DNA of 64,000 nt. Origin: Smallanthus sonchifolius. Taxonomy: Eukaryota; Streptophyta; Magnoliopsida; Asterales; Asteraceae. The position numbers and the translations under genes are program-made. Of this stretch, positions 25,546 through 37,418 are shown piece by piece; within the stretch, counting starts at the first letter, position 1, and each line of letters starts with the position of its first letter. Location of the stretch: the NCBI GenBank assembly GCA_023525975.1, contig JAKNSE010000034.1, positions 2,108,001-2,172,000 on the forward strand, written 5' to 3'. The notes beneath the pieces were generated by a model. That model had not been told where the DNA came from, did no database searches, and saw nothing but the letters and a program-made list of their open reading frames with translations.

Positions 25546-25562
25546 TTAATTAAGCTTGTGTA

Positions 25563-25895
25563 TTGTTACCAGTAAGAAACAATTGGTTTTGATTCGCTTT
25601 GCGACTGAAAAACCTATGTACCATTGTCATTAGAAACAATTGGATTTTGATTTTCCATGCAACCGAGAAACCCATGTACTGTTCTCAGTAAAAAAGCGGT
25701 TGGTTTTGATTCACTATGTGACCTAAAAACCCGTGTACCGTTGTTATTAGTAACGATTGGTTTTGATTCACCATGTGATCGAAAAATCCGTATACCTTTG
25801 TTAATAGTAACAATTGCTATTAGTAACAACAGTTGGTTTTGATTCATCATAAGTTCATAGACGACTGAAAAACCCGTGCACTGTTCATGCAAGAA
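25563..25895. repeat. Minisatellite, unit about 65-75 bp
   Basis: About five imperfect units carry the core TTGGTTTTGATTC followed by a GTGACCGAAAAACCCGTGT-like block and a GTTATTAGTAACAA-like link. The unit length varies through small indels. Open frames on both strands here are products of the repetition. Confidence 0.85.
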
Positions 25896-26945
25896 GGTTG
25901 ATTAGTTTACCAAGTGTTGCATCATTTGTGTAGGCATCGGTTCGTTATGTGTATATAGGGTCGATTGTATAAACCAAAAGTGGATAATCAAAGATTCATA
26001 TTTATGTGTTAATTAATCTTGTTCATATTTAATTGATTTTGCCCACTTGATTTCCAACATACAACACAAAAAAGCTATACCATTATTTTACAGAATCTCT
26101 TATTCAACTGTAGTTTTCCTTCTGACCCTTTAATTTGATCCAGTTATCTGAGAGAGAGATATTAGTTCCATCGCCATCGGATTGTAATTTTGGTTTTCTG
26201 CTATTTCCGTGCGGTTGGAATCAATTGACCAATCTGACTAACGTACACCAGATTGGCAGCGTAAGTTAGCAGCATTCATAAAGTAATAAGATATTGAAAA
26301 CGATATTGCCGGAAAATCGGCAGTGAGTTGTCGGTGATTGGGAAAAGGTGACAAAAAAACAATCAATTGGAAACATGTTGTTTTAAAATTAAAATTTAAA
26401 AATTAAATAAAATAGTGATTTTTAGTGATTTTAATTTTTAAATGACTAAACAAATCGAATGTGAGACCATGTAAAATACAAATTATTAGTATTTTAAATG
26501 GAGAAAATAATAAGTACAATAAAGGCTGTGATTTTGGTTTATTGAATGGTGGTAGAGTACACTTATTGGTTGTATAATTAAATATTAAAAACTAATAATG
26601 ATACGTTCTCTTTCAAACTCTTTTAATGAATTTATGTTTAGTTCTCTTTTTAATCATTCTTTTCTAAAACTGGATTAAATCGATTGGTTAACTGGCAGTT
26701 TTAATGATTTTAATACTTATGAACTGATTGATTTTATATATATAAGAGAAAACTGGTGAAACCTATGATAAAGCGAGTCAAATCACTAGAAAACCCATCA
26801 ATATTTCTTCTTTATTTACTAACACGCCGGTTGAACCGATGAACCGTCTTAGTTCAAAAGTTTGTCTTATATTCTTATATACGTCGGTTGAATGGATGAA
26901 TCCTCTTAGTTCAAAAGTTTGTTTTATATTCTTATATAAGAAACA
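25896..26945. other. Intergenic DNA with a 65-bp duplication
   Basis: No gene is supported. Two adjacent units near 26825-26938 share GTCGGTTGAA-GGATGAA and TTCAAAAGTTTGT-TTATATTC, a local duplication of about 60-65 bp. Confidence 0.55.
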
Positions 26946-27329
26946 CTATGTTAAAACTCATGTATTACATTGATTGAATAAATACAAATTGTTATAAAAC
27001 ATCAGTTTCAATGAAGATTTGTAAATTCTAAAAATGTTATATAATTATTTTTTAAAAATGTTTTATAAAAATAATGAAGAAGTTTTCAAATTAAAAAAAC
27101 AATATTTATGAAAAACCTATTTTAAAAAAATAAAAAACGTTTTACAAAAGTAATTATAGAAAATCATTATTATTTAATAGGAGAGAGAGATGGGAAACAA
27201 AAATTATAAAAAAAATTAAAGAAAATTGTATAATTAATAGGAGAGAGAGATGCGAGAAAAAAAATATTGAAGATGAATGTGTGAGTGACAATTGTTATCC
27301 TAAAATCTTTATTTATTATATAGTATAGA
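26946..27329 (-). mobile_element. Decayed non-autonomous Helitron
   Basis: The right end CTTTATTTATTATATAGTATAGA before T matches the 5' terminus of the other copies on the minus strand. The left end CTATGTTAAAACTCATGTATT aligns with CTAGGTTAAAAT... of the outer Helitron at 41946 but has lost the CTAG. An internal block, TAATAGGAGAGAGAGATG, is duplicated near 27175 and 27235. Confidence 0.55.
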
Positions 27330-28839
27330 TATAAATATAAATTGGTATGTTAGTTTCATTAGACCAGCCTTGCAAATTGAGTGCATTTTTAAACCGAAAT
27401 ATTGGACCATTCTAGAGTGTAGATGCGCTATGGCCCTTCAATGTGGTGACAAATTATTGAATGTACTCTGGTCTGTTTGACAAGAATTTAATTGTTTCAA
27501 TAAATATTACTAATTTGGTCCACTTTATATATTGCTGTTTTGAAAATATGCTTACAAACACACATATATGTGTATGTATATATAAATGTTGAATAAACTT
27601 TAAAGTCGTTTAAGAAAATTAATTACAATATTAAAGAGAGTATATGTATTTATTTAAAATATTACTTATTTGGTTAATAAGGTGGGTATGTTGAAGCGAG
27701 AGAGATTTTATAATTTTTTTTGTTAACAGGGTACATGGTCATTTTAAAATAACAGTAAGGCCATCGAGACACCGATGTGGCAAGGAGGGCCGATATGGCA
27801 ACCTGGAGGCGATGGAAGACAACCTGTGCGTGGTTGACGCATCACCAAGTGACGAAGACAACAAAGAAGAATGGAGTTGCGAAGGGTGAGAAGCTTTGTG
27901 GGACCAGCATGGTTATGGGAAAACTAACCCCTGATGTTAATCATTTTTAATATTAAATCTGCAATCATAAGTCATGTGGTTGGCACATGGGTTAACTTTC
28001 CGTTAAAAACTAATTGTTGCTAACATCAGGGGCTAAAGACGCAACATGTCACAAATGTTTGACTTAAATTTGTAATTTTTAAAACCCAAGGGCTAAACAT
28101 GTAATTTAATCAAACCACAAGGGCCATTATTCAATTAACTATATTACAAATATGTAAAAGTTATGATAAAACTTGTTTATCATATAGGATAATACAATTT
28201 TATTTACCAGCGAACATACATTCACGTCAATAAGAAAACCAAAAACCATATGATATAGTATATATTTTTTACCAGCGAACATACATCCTCCTTACTTTAT
28301 TTCTAAAATTACCATACATGTATTACGTAAGACTTAAATCCACAATCATTTAATTAAAAAATACACTATATACACAAAGTTCTTTATCATTTAATTGGAA
28401 AATCACACACAAATACGCACACAAAAAAAAAATCATTGATGAGAAGTAGAGACTTGCTGAGGGTCAAAACTCTTAGAAATCAAAGTCAGTAACGTAACGA
28501 AAGACATACACACAAACACCACACATGTATTACTTTATAATATTAGAGCTTTGTTAAACTAAAAAAAATACTTTGTTTTTAAAGGGATGTTGGGGGAGAA
28601 GAGAAATCGTTAATGGATATTTATGGAGCAACTAAAGATTAAAAAAGTTTAATCTCTCATCAAACACCTACAAGGCTACAACTACAAACACAATCCTTTT
28701 GCTCTCTACCTTTTTACATCTTTAATCAAACCTACACTACATTCTCTATATTCCTTTTTATTTTCTTCTTCTTGTTCTTCTTCAACAGTTTCTGAATTTC
28801 ATTTATAAAATCTTGCAAGTTTGATTCCAAATTCCACTG
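27330..28839. other. Upstream region of the Aux/IAA gene
   Basis: No separate gene is seen. Near 27925-28035 a pair of complementary blocks (CCCCTGATGTTAATCA and GCTAACATCAGGGG) marks a small inverted repeat. A GAGACA hexamer lies near 27768, which matches the minimal auxin-response element, but at more than 1 kb from the start codon its role is doubtful. A pyrimidine-rich stretch at about 28735-28790 (CTTCTTCTTGTTCTTC) is typical of plant 5' leaders, so transcription probably starts at or before about 28780; the TSS was not identified. Confidence 0.45.
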
Positions 28840-31015
28840 ATGTCTGTGCCCCTTGAACATGATTACATAGGCTTAGCAGATGCTTCTTCACAGGAAAGAA
28901 GCTCTGAATCCTCAAACATCTCATCTGATAATGAGACCAACAATGTTTTTAACCTCAAAGCCACTGAACTCAGTCTTGGGTTGCCTGGTTTTTCCAAAGA
29001 TTCTGAACAAAATGCTACCAAATTTAGGCCTGTCATCAAGAACTTCATGCTGGGAGCTAAAAGAGGGTTTTCTGATGTTAATCTTGAGGGTTCTGGCAAA
29101 TGGGTTTTGAAGGGTGGATCTGAATCTGATTTGGGTAAGGCTAAAAATGGTGTTTTTGAGAAAAATCAAATTTTGTCTCATGATGTTAAGCCTGTTGAGG
29201 ACAAAAAGAAAGGCCCTGTTAATGAAAATGGCAGTGCTCCACCTTCTGCAAAGTAAGTTTTTTAAAACCCTTTTATATCATCTAATTGTATTGTTTATTG
29301 AAGTTTAGGGTTTAATTTTTTATTTCCTGTTTATGTGAATGTTTTCTTGTTTCTTGAAAGTGAAATATGCTTAAAGCCCTAATCTTGAGCTGATTTGTAT
29401 CTAATTATTTTTTTCTTTGTATTTTAAATGCATGTTTGCTGAATTAGGGGTTGGTTTTCTGATCATATGCCTGTTCTCTTGTTTCTTGTAAATTATTTAT
29501 GCTTAAAACCCTAATCTTGGACAGCTTTAGCTAAAAAGTTATAATCTTGAGTTGTCCTTTTACTATTATTATCTTTTTAAGAAATCAAGATTTTAGCTTT
29601 TTGTGTGGAATTTGTCGTGTTTTGACCTTGTATTTCTCTAATGTTTGTTCAAGATTGATTGAATTGTATTCAAGAATAGTTCTTTTGGGTTATGCAGGGC
29701 ACAGGTGGTAGGATGGCCACCGATTAGATCTTTCCGCAAGAACACCATGGCCGCCAACTCGTCGAAGAATGGTGAAGTGGCAGAAGGTAATTTGGGATCT
29801 GGAGGGTGTCTTTATGTGAAGGTGAGCATGGATGGTGCTCCATATTTAAGGAAGATTGATCTCAAGATTTACCATAACTATGCAGAACTTTCAAAGGCTC
29901 TTGAGAAAATGTTCAGTTGCTTTACACTTGGTACGTTTTCCTTAATAGATTTATTTAAGTTGAGATTGAAATATGTTTTTTGAAAATTTTGGAGGTGTTC
30001 AGAACATCAGCTTATTGAAAACAACTTATTTGACCCTAAGGGTAAACTTGTAACTTTGAATCCACCAAACAATAAATGTTGTGGAATAAACGATCTCAAA
30101 CTGCTTATCGAAATAGTTTTGGGCCGGAGGGTCTCACTGGTAGCAGCCTCTCTATCATCCTGTGACAGAGGAAAGGTTTTCTACCCTACCAAGTATAACC
30201 AATTTGAAGTAAATGATCTCAAATTGTGTATCGAAAACAACTTATTTCACCCTAAAATAAACAGATAAGCATAAGCACTTTTCTTTATCCAAACACAATA
30301 AATGTGCTCATCTACTTAAAAAAAAGCAATAATCAGATAGAGTGTTTGCATAAGTATTCCCAAACGCGCCCTTTCTTTATGCGGTTTTGACATTATGATT
30401 ATGGATGGTTTATGAATTAGGCCAATGCAGTTCTAGTGGAATTAAAGGGCGAGAAGGGCTTAGTGAAAGTAACTTAAAAGATCTTCATGGCTCTGACTGT
30501 GTGCTAACATATGAAGATAAAGATGGTGATTGGATGCTTGTTGGTGATGTTCCTTGGGAGTGAGTTCTTCAAAATCAAACAAAATCTCTATTCATTTATG
30601 TTCTAATGTGATCATGCTGTCATCAACTAAAATCTAAAACTTATGTTCTTGTTTCGCAGGATGTTTATAGATTCATGCAAGAGATTAAGGATAACGAAAG
30701 GCTCTGAAGCCATCGGACTAGGTACACAAATTGCTTTAAACTTTCACACCAACATCCTCTATTTTTCAAGATTATCTAAACCGCAGCTCGTGGGGGCTAG
30801 AATAGTATAACCGTTTCTTTCACTCATATAACTATCTGGTTTTCCTACCCCTCGTTGCGTATGTTAATAAAATAAAAAAAAGTTTTCGACTTTATGTTTC
30901 AAATGTGTTTTTCATGTAGTTTTTGTGAATCTTACTGTATAACTAGAATGATTGAATTGTGGATGTTGATTTTACAGCTCCAAGGTCAATGGAGAAGTGC
31001 AAGAACAGAAACTAG
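28840..31015 (+). CDS. IAA27-like: Aux/IAA auxin-responsive repressor, IAA27/IAA8/IAA9-like, five exons
   Basis: Exons are 28840-29252, 29698-29930, 30421-30559, 30660-30721 and 30978-31015, all with GT-AG introns and consistent phases, giving 294 residues. Domain I carries the EAR motif LSLGLPG (44-50), which recruits TOPLESS co-repressors. A KR pair (75-76) precedes domain II, where VVGWPPIRSFRKN (141-153) is the degron bound by TIR1/AFB F-box receptors with auxin. Domains III and IV form the PB1 module (about 175-282), with the basic patch around K179 and the acidic DKDGDWMLVGD loop (248-258) used to bind ARF transcription factors. The N-terminal MSVPLEHDYIGL and C-terminal APRSMEKCKNRN point to the IAA27 branch, though IAA8/IAA9 are close relatives. 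It acts in the nucleus as a short-lived repressor of auxin-response genes. The start is the first ATG after the CT-rich leader. Confidence 0.95.
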
Positions 31016-31190
31016 CACAAGATCCCAGTCTAACATTGTAAGAGGCATAAGATGAAAATACAGATAAAGGGTTCATATATGTGCTTCAATAATTTTGATT
31101 TGTAGTTTTAATTTTGTATTTTCATGAATGTTACTTAATCCAGTTCTTTGGTGAAATCCTGGTGTGAAACACTTGACATGTGTTGATGTA

Positions 31191-31196
31191 AATAAA
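31191..31196 (+). terminator. Probable polyadenylation signal of the Aux/IAA gene
   Basis: AATAAA lies 176 bases after the stop codon and is followed by T-rich sequence. This is a normal 3' UTR distance for a plant gene. Confidence 0.5.
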
Positions 31197-31489
31197 TGGC
31201 TTTGTTCTCCATCATTGATTTTTGAATTTTGTCTTTTCAACTCTATCTCATAATGATGATACAATGGACTGTTGCCCAAGTTTATCATTTTCAACAGTCA
31301 CTTTCTGTTTTTGGTTCAATGGATACAACACATTGGCGGGTCTAGTGAAAGTGACCTTCACAACTATTATAAATATAATTTTTGTCCTTGTTAATGGGTT
31401 GGTTTGGATTATATTTTAGTTTTAGCGAGACGAGTTTGTAAAAGTGGTAACTAAAAACGAAACGGGTTAAATGTATTGCGTATAGATTA

Positions 31490-32456
31490 TAGGCCTGCAA
31501 ATGAATCGAACGAAACATGTTTGGTTTGTTCGTTTAACTTTAACTGAACAAACGGTCGAGAAACACGAACATTCAAACGAACAAACGAGGTTTTCTTGTT
31601 CATGTTCGTTCGTTAAAGAAATAAATGTGTTTATGTATGTTCGTTAATAGTATAAAACAAACGGTTCACGAACATAAACGGACGAAAATAAGTGAACGAA
31701 CACCGATTAAAAGCTAAAAAAAGATTTTCAAACATAACCATCATCAAAAGTAGCTAAACGAGATTAAACTACTTTGCGATTTTGGTGTTGTTGTATTACG
31801 GCTACTGTTGCAGCGGAGAAACCCTAAACGATCTAGTACTTTGACCGTTGATTCAGTTAAGATTATGATAGTGGACTTACCACAGTCAGGATAGTTATAA
31901 ACATGGACTTTGTTATAAAAAAGTTTCTAAATGATTAATTAATGGAAAAATGAAAAAAAAAACATAAACGAACGAACATAAATGAACGGACATAAACGAG
32001 CGTAAATGAACAAACAAGATGTGTTCTTGTTCGTTCGTTTAATTAAACGAACAATATTTTTTTGTTAATGTTCGTGTTTGTAATTTACGACTAAAAGAAG
32101 CCAAACATGACTAGGTGGAGGGCCCGACCCGATGGACCGGTGAAGTTTTATTAAATATTGTTAATGGGTTTATGGGGTGTATTAGGGTTTTAATTGTTTT
32201 CTTGTTAACCAAGTTGATTGTCTTATAAATACATAACCATGTTTAGGGTTATCGTAAGAGGGTTATTGTATCTAAGTTTTGAGTTAGTTTCTTGGATATA
32301 ATAATATGATAGTTTACCTAAATTGTGTGTGCGTGTTTTTTTATCATTTCAATCCTTTAGTTCGTTCGTTTGTTTATTAAATAAACAAACATGAACAATT
32401 TTCTCGCTAAGCTATTACAAACGATTCATTGAACGTTCGATTCATATACATTCCTA
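31490..32456. mobile_element. Fold-back-like TIR element rich in AACGAACAT
   Basis: The left end TAGGCCTGCAAATGAATCG and the minus-strand right end TAGGAATGTATATGAATCG are imperfect inverted repeats that both continue into CGAACG. Both arms are packed with AACGAACATAAACG-like units in opposite orientation, able to form a long hairpin. The centre (about 31750-32330) has a TATAAATA box and LTR-like sequence but no recognisable coding region. No convincing target duplication was found. Confidence 0.55.
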
Positions 32457-33604
32457 GTCGTATAAAATATGCTATTAGAAAGTTAGTATCGTTTGTAATT
32501 ATAGTTGATTGACAAGTGTTGAAACAATAATATGGATAAAAGGTATTTTAGGTTAGCACGTTTGGGCAACCGAGAGGTGAGCATAAGATATGTTGAAACA
32601 AGGTCTTAAATGCATTGAATGCTTCAATTATCGGTCGCTATTTTGGTCCCAATGTTGACCTACTACTTTCCCCTTTTAAGCAGACCAGAACAGAAACGTA
32701 CTATTGTATTCTCATCCAAACTCCAAAGCATATCCAATAGTACAAGTATCTTCTTTTACGAGCACAAATTAGAAGTGCTTGTAGTCTAAAATTTTTAAAA
32801 TGTTTATTTAAATAATGATTGTGTTATATTATGAAAAGTTATTATCTCAAGAATCACTCGTATTTTGAATTAAATAGTTTATGAGGTTTTATGCATTAAA
32901 AGTATACCTTACGTGACTATAGATCCGTTTCCTAAATTAATTATCAGGAAGGATACTAATTACATGATAACCAGTCTTTCCAAGTAATAATTTGTACTTT
33001 GATCTATAGGAATCCAAGAGATTTTATTTCTTCTAAAATTCTTCTGATGTTGACCGTTTTGTTTGAGAAGATGACCTCGTTTCTTATTTTCCAAATGCTC
33101 AAACATGCTATTATAATTATGCCATGAAGAACTTTTTTTTGATTCGTCCAGTAAGACCGTATTGTGAATCTCGATTAAGTCCGTTGTAGAGAAAGCAAAT
33201 ATCTGTTGGCAGTTACACCAAGTACTTACGTGTTGCCAAACCATCGTAGCGATCAAGCATTAGGAGAATAAATGATTTGGTGTTTCCTAAGCCTCACCAC
33301 AGAGAGGAGAATCTTGGGATAGAACCGGGACATTTCTTTGCCCGCCATATGAAGATATTACGCTTGATAGGGATCCAACACAAAATATATATAACTTGTA
33401 CTATATATATGGATGGAGATAGTCTAAAGATGTGTTGATGAAGAGGAGGCCAGAGAAGTGTATGGAATGGGAGTGGAGGCTTGAGCCCCTTGTATGTGAG
33501 TGAAAGTGAACCAGGTTAGGCCTAATGTGTCGAATCATGTTTGGGCTCAAGCCCAAATATATAACTCAAATCCTTATTATAATAAATAAAAATATAGTAT
33601 GACC
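32457..33604. other. Intergenic DNA, no gene supported
   Basis: The minus-strand 98-codon frame at 32960-33256 has no recognised domain, although segments such as WHNYNSMFEHL give it a protein-like look. It may be a decayed non-LTR element fragment. I cannot assign it. Confidence 0.4.
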
Positions 33605-34310
33605 GGTGGCGGATCCAGGATCTTTTGTCAGTGGGTGCCAAATAAACCGGTGAAAACGAGTCAAATAAGCAAAAAATCGACTAGTGAAACAGGCCAAATA
33701 ATTATAATATATATGGATAAATATCTAAAAAAATGTGTCTTATCTTGACCAAATTTTGTTGTTTTTTCATGAAATATGTAAAATATTTGGGTTATATTGT
33801 TTCAACTTCATGGATTTAAATTCAAGTTTCGGTAATTTCTAAAAATAATAAAAAAAAGTTTCACATTCACATTAGCCTATCACATGCAACAAGTAATTAA
33901 CTACCCTTACTTCTAATAGTTTAGAATTGAGATAGTGGAAACAAACATAGAATGTAAGAGAAGAAACTAACAATAGAAAACAAAAATAATTATTCCTAAA
34001 GTTAATTTAATATTCAACAAGGAGCTTCACGTAATTATCAACTTTATATGATAAAAACTTATCTATATTGTAAAACGTAAAACCAAAAAGAATTGACATA
34101 CTCTTTTGTATTGTAAATTCAGAAACTAATTAATCCATTTTCATAACATAAGATTTGGGCCTCTAAAATAAAATTAGTTTAGATGGAGCCTCATAGATTT
34201 TTATGAAGGGGCCCGGTAAAATTACTTGTTAATTTCTGGTAAGTTTTGTAATATTAAGAGAAATTTAGTGGGTGCCTAGGACCCCTTTAAGCAAACACTC
34301 AATCCGCCCC
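33605..34310. mobile_element. TIR element of the GGCGGATC type
   Basis: The left end GGTGGCGGATCCAGGATC and the right end ATCCGCCCC (minus strand GGGGCGGAT) are the terminal motifs also seen in the 12603-12863 element. Subterminal GTGGGTGCC blocks occur near both ends (about 33632 and 34268). No transposase is present. The target duplication is unclear. Confidence 0.5.
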
Positions 34311-34523
34311 ACACATGTTGTGTTCCTATGATTTTAATTTCTGATTTTCTCCTCCATCATACCTTTCAATTTAAAAAGCTTTTATATTTACATCCGTAAA
34401 ATTCGTAAACTTTTGATAAAACATAACAAAGTATACATCTAATATAATGGTTTGACTAAAAATAAAACATGTCAGCTAAGGTTAATGATTCAAAAGTCAT
34501 CTAAAGAGAAAGGGGGGGGGGGG

Positions 34524-34985
34524 GCTTGTAAACAAATCGAACGAATACGAACACATAATCGAACACATTTTTTTCATGTTCGTTCATTAAGAAAATGGAA
34601 ATCTTCGTGTTCATTCGTTAAAAACCTAAACGGACATAAATGAACAAACATAAAGCGAACACAAACGAACATAAATGAACATTAATGAACACACATGAAC
34701 AAATATAATACTTAATAATTCATCCAAAAACAAATATAAATTAGTGGTTTAAATGTACATATTCACAAAAAAAAGAACACAGACGAACGTTAATAAACGA
34801 ACATATATGAACGAACATAAACGAACGTTCACGAACATAAATGAACGAACACGACATGTATTCATGTTAGTTCATTTAATTAAATGAAAAAAAAAAATTG
34901 TTCGTGATCGTTCATTTATTAAATGAACGAACATAAACGAACTTCTCGCCGAACAGTTAATGAACGTTCGGTTTATTTACAGGCC
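34524..34985. mobile_element. Second fold-back-like AACGAACAT element
   Basis: It starts GGCTTGTAAACAAATCGAAC and its minus-strand right end reads GGCCTGTAAATAAACCGAAC, an imperfect terminal inverted repeat. The interior repeats AACGAACATAAATG-type units in both orientations. It belongs to the same group as 31490-32456. A run of fourteen G bases lies immediately before it. Confidence 0.55.
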
Positions 34986-36203
34986 TAAGGAGGCTGCAAA
35001 ATTGTTTTTTGAGTAAACTTTGATTTCGTCCATTTTTCAAACTTTAACCCTTGAAAAGACGATGATACCCTTACGTGAGGGTCACATGACTTTGAGTTAA
35101 CAGAAACGTTATGGTCCGCCATTATTAGAGACGACCAATGTTAAAAATTGAAACTCAAAAGTGTTAAAAGTTCGAAATCAGTCACTCAAGCTTTGTCATT
35201 TTTTTAGCAAAGTACATTCTCGTCTCTGTGGTTTGGCCATTTTAGCCACATTTCTTTTTAGCTTTTTCGTCTCTAGCCATTTAAAATCTAGCAATTTTCA
35301 TCCACCTGATTACCTCAGTCTACATTTTAACGTTAAATCAGGGGCAATTTGATTAGATTTTAACGTATGAATTTTAAATTGATCATTTAAAATGTAGACG
35401 AAGTTAGTAAAGTAAATGAAAATGACTAGATTTTGTAAAATCATAGATGAAAAAACTAAATTTTTTTTTTAAATAAAAGTGATTAAAATAACTAAATCTG
35501 GTAAAAAAAATTAAAATTGAGAGTCCACCACTCCACCCTTCGAGCTAGAGCTGCTAGACGGACATATTCAAATTGACATCGATTAAAACCCTAAAACCTG
35601 ATTCAAGGCCAGCAAAATTGACATTGATAACACCTGCAAACGATTCAAAACACATACAAAATGGGGGATTCAAACCCTAAGAGTAACAATACCCAATTTG
35701 TAATGTGTGAATCACCGAGGAGAAATTACAATAGGGCATGCCGAGGGATTCAAAATCTGAATCAAGACGATCAAAGGAATAGATGGAAGGAACGCATTTG
35801 ATTCAGGAGATCAGAGGTGTAACGGACCAGGGTAAACATCTCTTCAGCTGTTTTTATTATTCAGTTTTATTTTATTTTTCCTGTCAAATTGTGTTAAAAA
35901 TATGCATGAAATTTGACCAATAATCCCTGTAATTTCTTATGCTGGAACAAAAAGACATTGATAAAATGCATTCATTAGCTATAGCTTAATAAATTTTACT
36001 AACATTCAATATGATCTTCAATGTATAAGGCTATAAACTAAAGATTATGTTATTAATAACTTATTACTGATAATAAGTGTGCTTGCGAATCGGGTCGGAG
36101 TTCGGTTTTCGGATCTAGTGATTGTGTTTCATGGATTTTCGGGTCACTTTGTAGCATATAAGGTTCCATTACTCTTTAATTTGTCCAAAAAGCGTCACTT
36201 TTG
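34986..36203. other. Region upstream of the F-box gene, possible untranslated exon
   Basis: No coding sequence is supported. Sequence at about 35520-35835 is less AT-rich and ends near GACCAG|GGTAAAC, which could be a 5' untranslated exon with a donor site joined to the acceptor TGTTCAG at 38114. This is speculative. Confidence 0.3.
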
Positions 36204-36861
36204 TTAGAAACCCTAGAGTTTGGTTTGGGGAAACTTTGATGAATTGGAGGATTAGCGTTTTCATCAAACGGTAGAGTGGTGCTTAGGGGAAGATTTCCAA
36301 GTAAATCGAGTAAAGCGAAGAAGCTACATTCGAATGAGCTTTTATCAAAACTCTAGAATTGAATTTAGTGGAACGTTTTCTAAGTAGATCGGGTAAGATC
36401 AAGAACTTTCATTCGGTGAGTTTTAGCAGATCTTTAAAAAGATTGATTCGCAAATTAGTTTCTTTCCGGGTAAGATCAATCATCATAGATTTTCAATTTA
36501 TGTCTCATATGGTAATTGGGAAGATTTTCAATTTAGAAACTCTAGAGTTTGGTTTGGGGAAACTTTGGTGAATTGGAGGATTGGTGTTTTCATCAAACCA
36601 TAGAGTGATGTTTAGAGGGAAGATACCTAAGTAAATCGAGTGAAGAGAAGCTGCATTTGGATGAGCTTTTATCAAAACCCTAGAATTGAATTTAGGGGAA
36701 CGTCTGCTAAGTAGATCGGGTAGGATCAAGAACTTTCATTCGGTGAGTTTTAGCGGATCATCAAAACGATTGATTTGCAAATTAATTTCTTTCCAGGTAA
36801 GATCGATCATCATTGATTTTCAATTTATGTCTCATTTGCTAATTGGTTTATGTTACTCTTG
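36204..36861. repeat. 329-bp tandem duplication
   Basis: Two adjacent units start at 36204 and 36533 (TTAGAAAC-CTAGAGTTTGG). They share the blocks AAGAACTTTCATTCGGTGAG and GATTTTCAATTTATGTCTCAT. By eye they differ by a few percent. They lie 1.3-2 kb upstream of the F-box start codon, possibly in its promoter or a 5' UTR intron. Confidence 0.9.
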
Positions 36862-37181
36862 ATTGGTTCCATCGTATTCTGGTAGTGTATTTATGTTAAA
36901 GAGAAATTGATTCATTCATTTTTCACTTGAGCAAGTAGCACGGGAAATGCAAATTCTTCCCTAAATATCCCTATTTCCAAATTCATTGTCATACTTGATC
37001 TTGGCATCATGCTAGTATATATTCTTGGTAAAATTGGCATTGGTTTGTTAACTTATAGTCGATAAAATGAAGTTGTGCATCATTTAGGTTAAAACATGGT
37101 GAAGAATATAGTCAATGAATTTGGAGAAGGATTGGATCGAGAAACTCTCCTATTGTATGAAGTGTATTTAGTTAACAATTT

Positions 37182-37242
37182 TTTTTTTGTAACCATGAGA
37201 ACCAGTTAGGGAAAACTCAAGGGGCCCCACCAATACAGGATG
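37182..37242 (-). mobile_element. 5'-truncated SINE tail
   Basis: A poly-T run, then GTAACCATGAGAACCAGTTA and GGGGCCCCACC, reads on the minus strand as the 3' part of a SINE with its poly(A) tail. It is flanked by GTATTTAGTTAACAA (about 37166-37180) and GTATTTAGCTAACAA (37243-37257), a probable target duplication. Confidence 0.55.
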
Positions 37243-37256
37243 TATTTAGCTAACAA

Positions 37257-37389
37257 ATTTTTTTTTTGACCCAGCCGTTGGGCAGATGGTCTTCAAGGGG
37301 TCAAGGCAGGAAACCAATGGAAGCTGAATTTGAACCTAAACCTCTGCTAGAGGGGAATCAGGGCTTACCACTGTGCCACCCTTTGAAGG
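37257..37389 (-). mobile_element. Full-length tRNA-derived SINE
   Basis: On the minus strand the head reads GGTGGCACAGTGGTAAGCCC (A-box) and then AGGTTCAAATTC (B-box), and the element ends in GGGTC followed by ten A bases. The target duplication TTTAGCTAACAA is perfect at 37245-37256 and 37390-37401. The total length of about 133 bp suits a plant SINE. Confidence 0.8.
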
Positions 37390-37418
37390 TTTAGCTAACA
37401 ATTTTATGAACTACACAA

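Noticed and set aside
25614..25892. Open frames on both strands with repeated peptide blocks
   Set aside because: They are produced by the minisatellite unit and have no independent coding signal.
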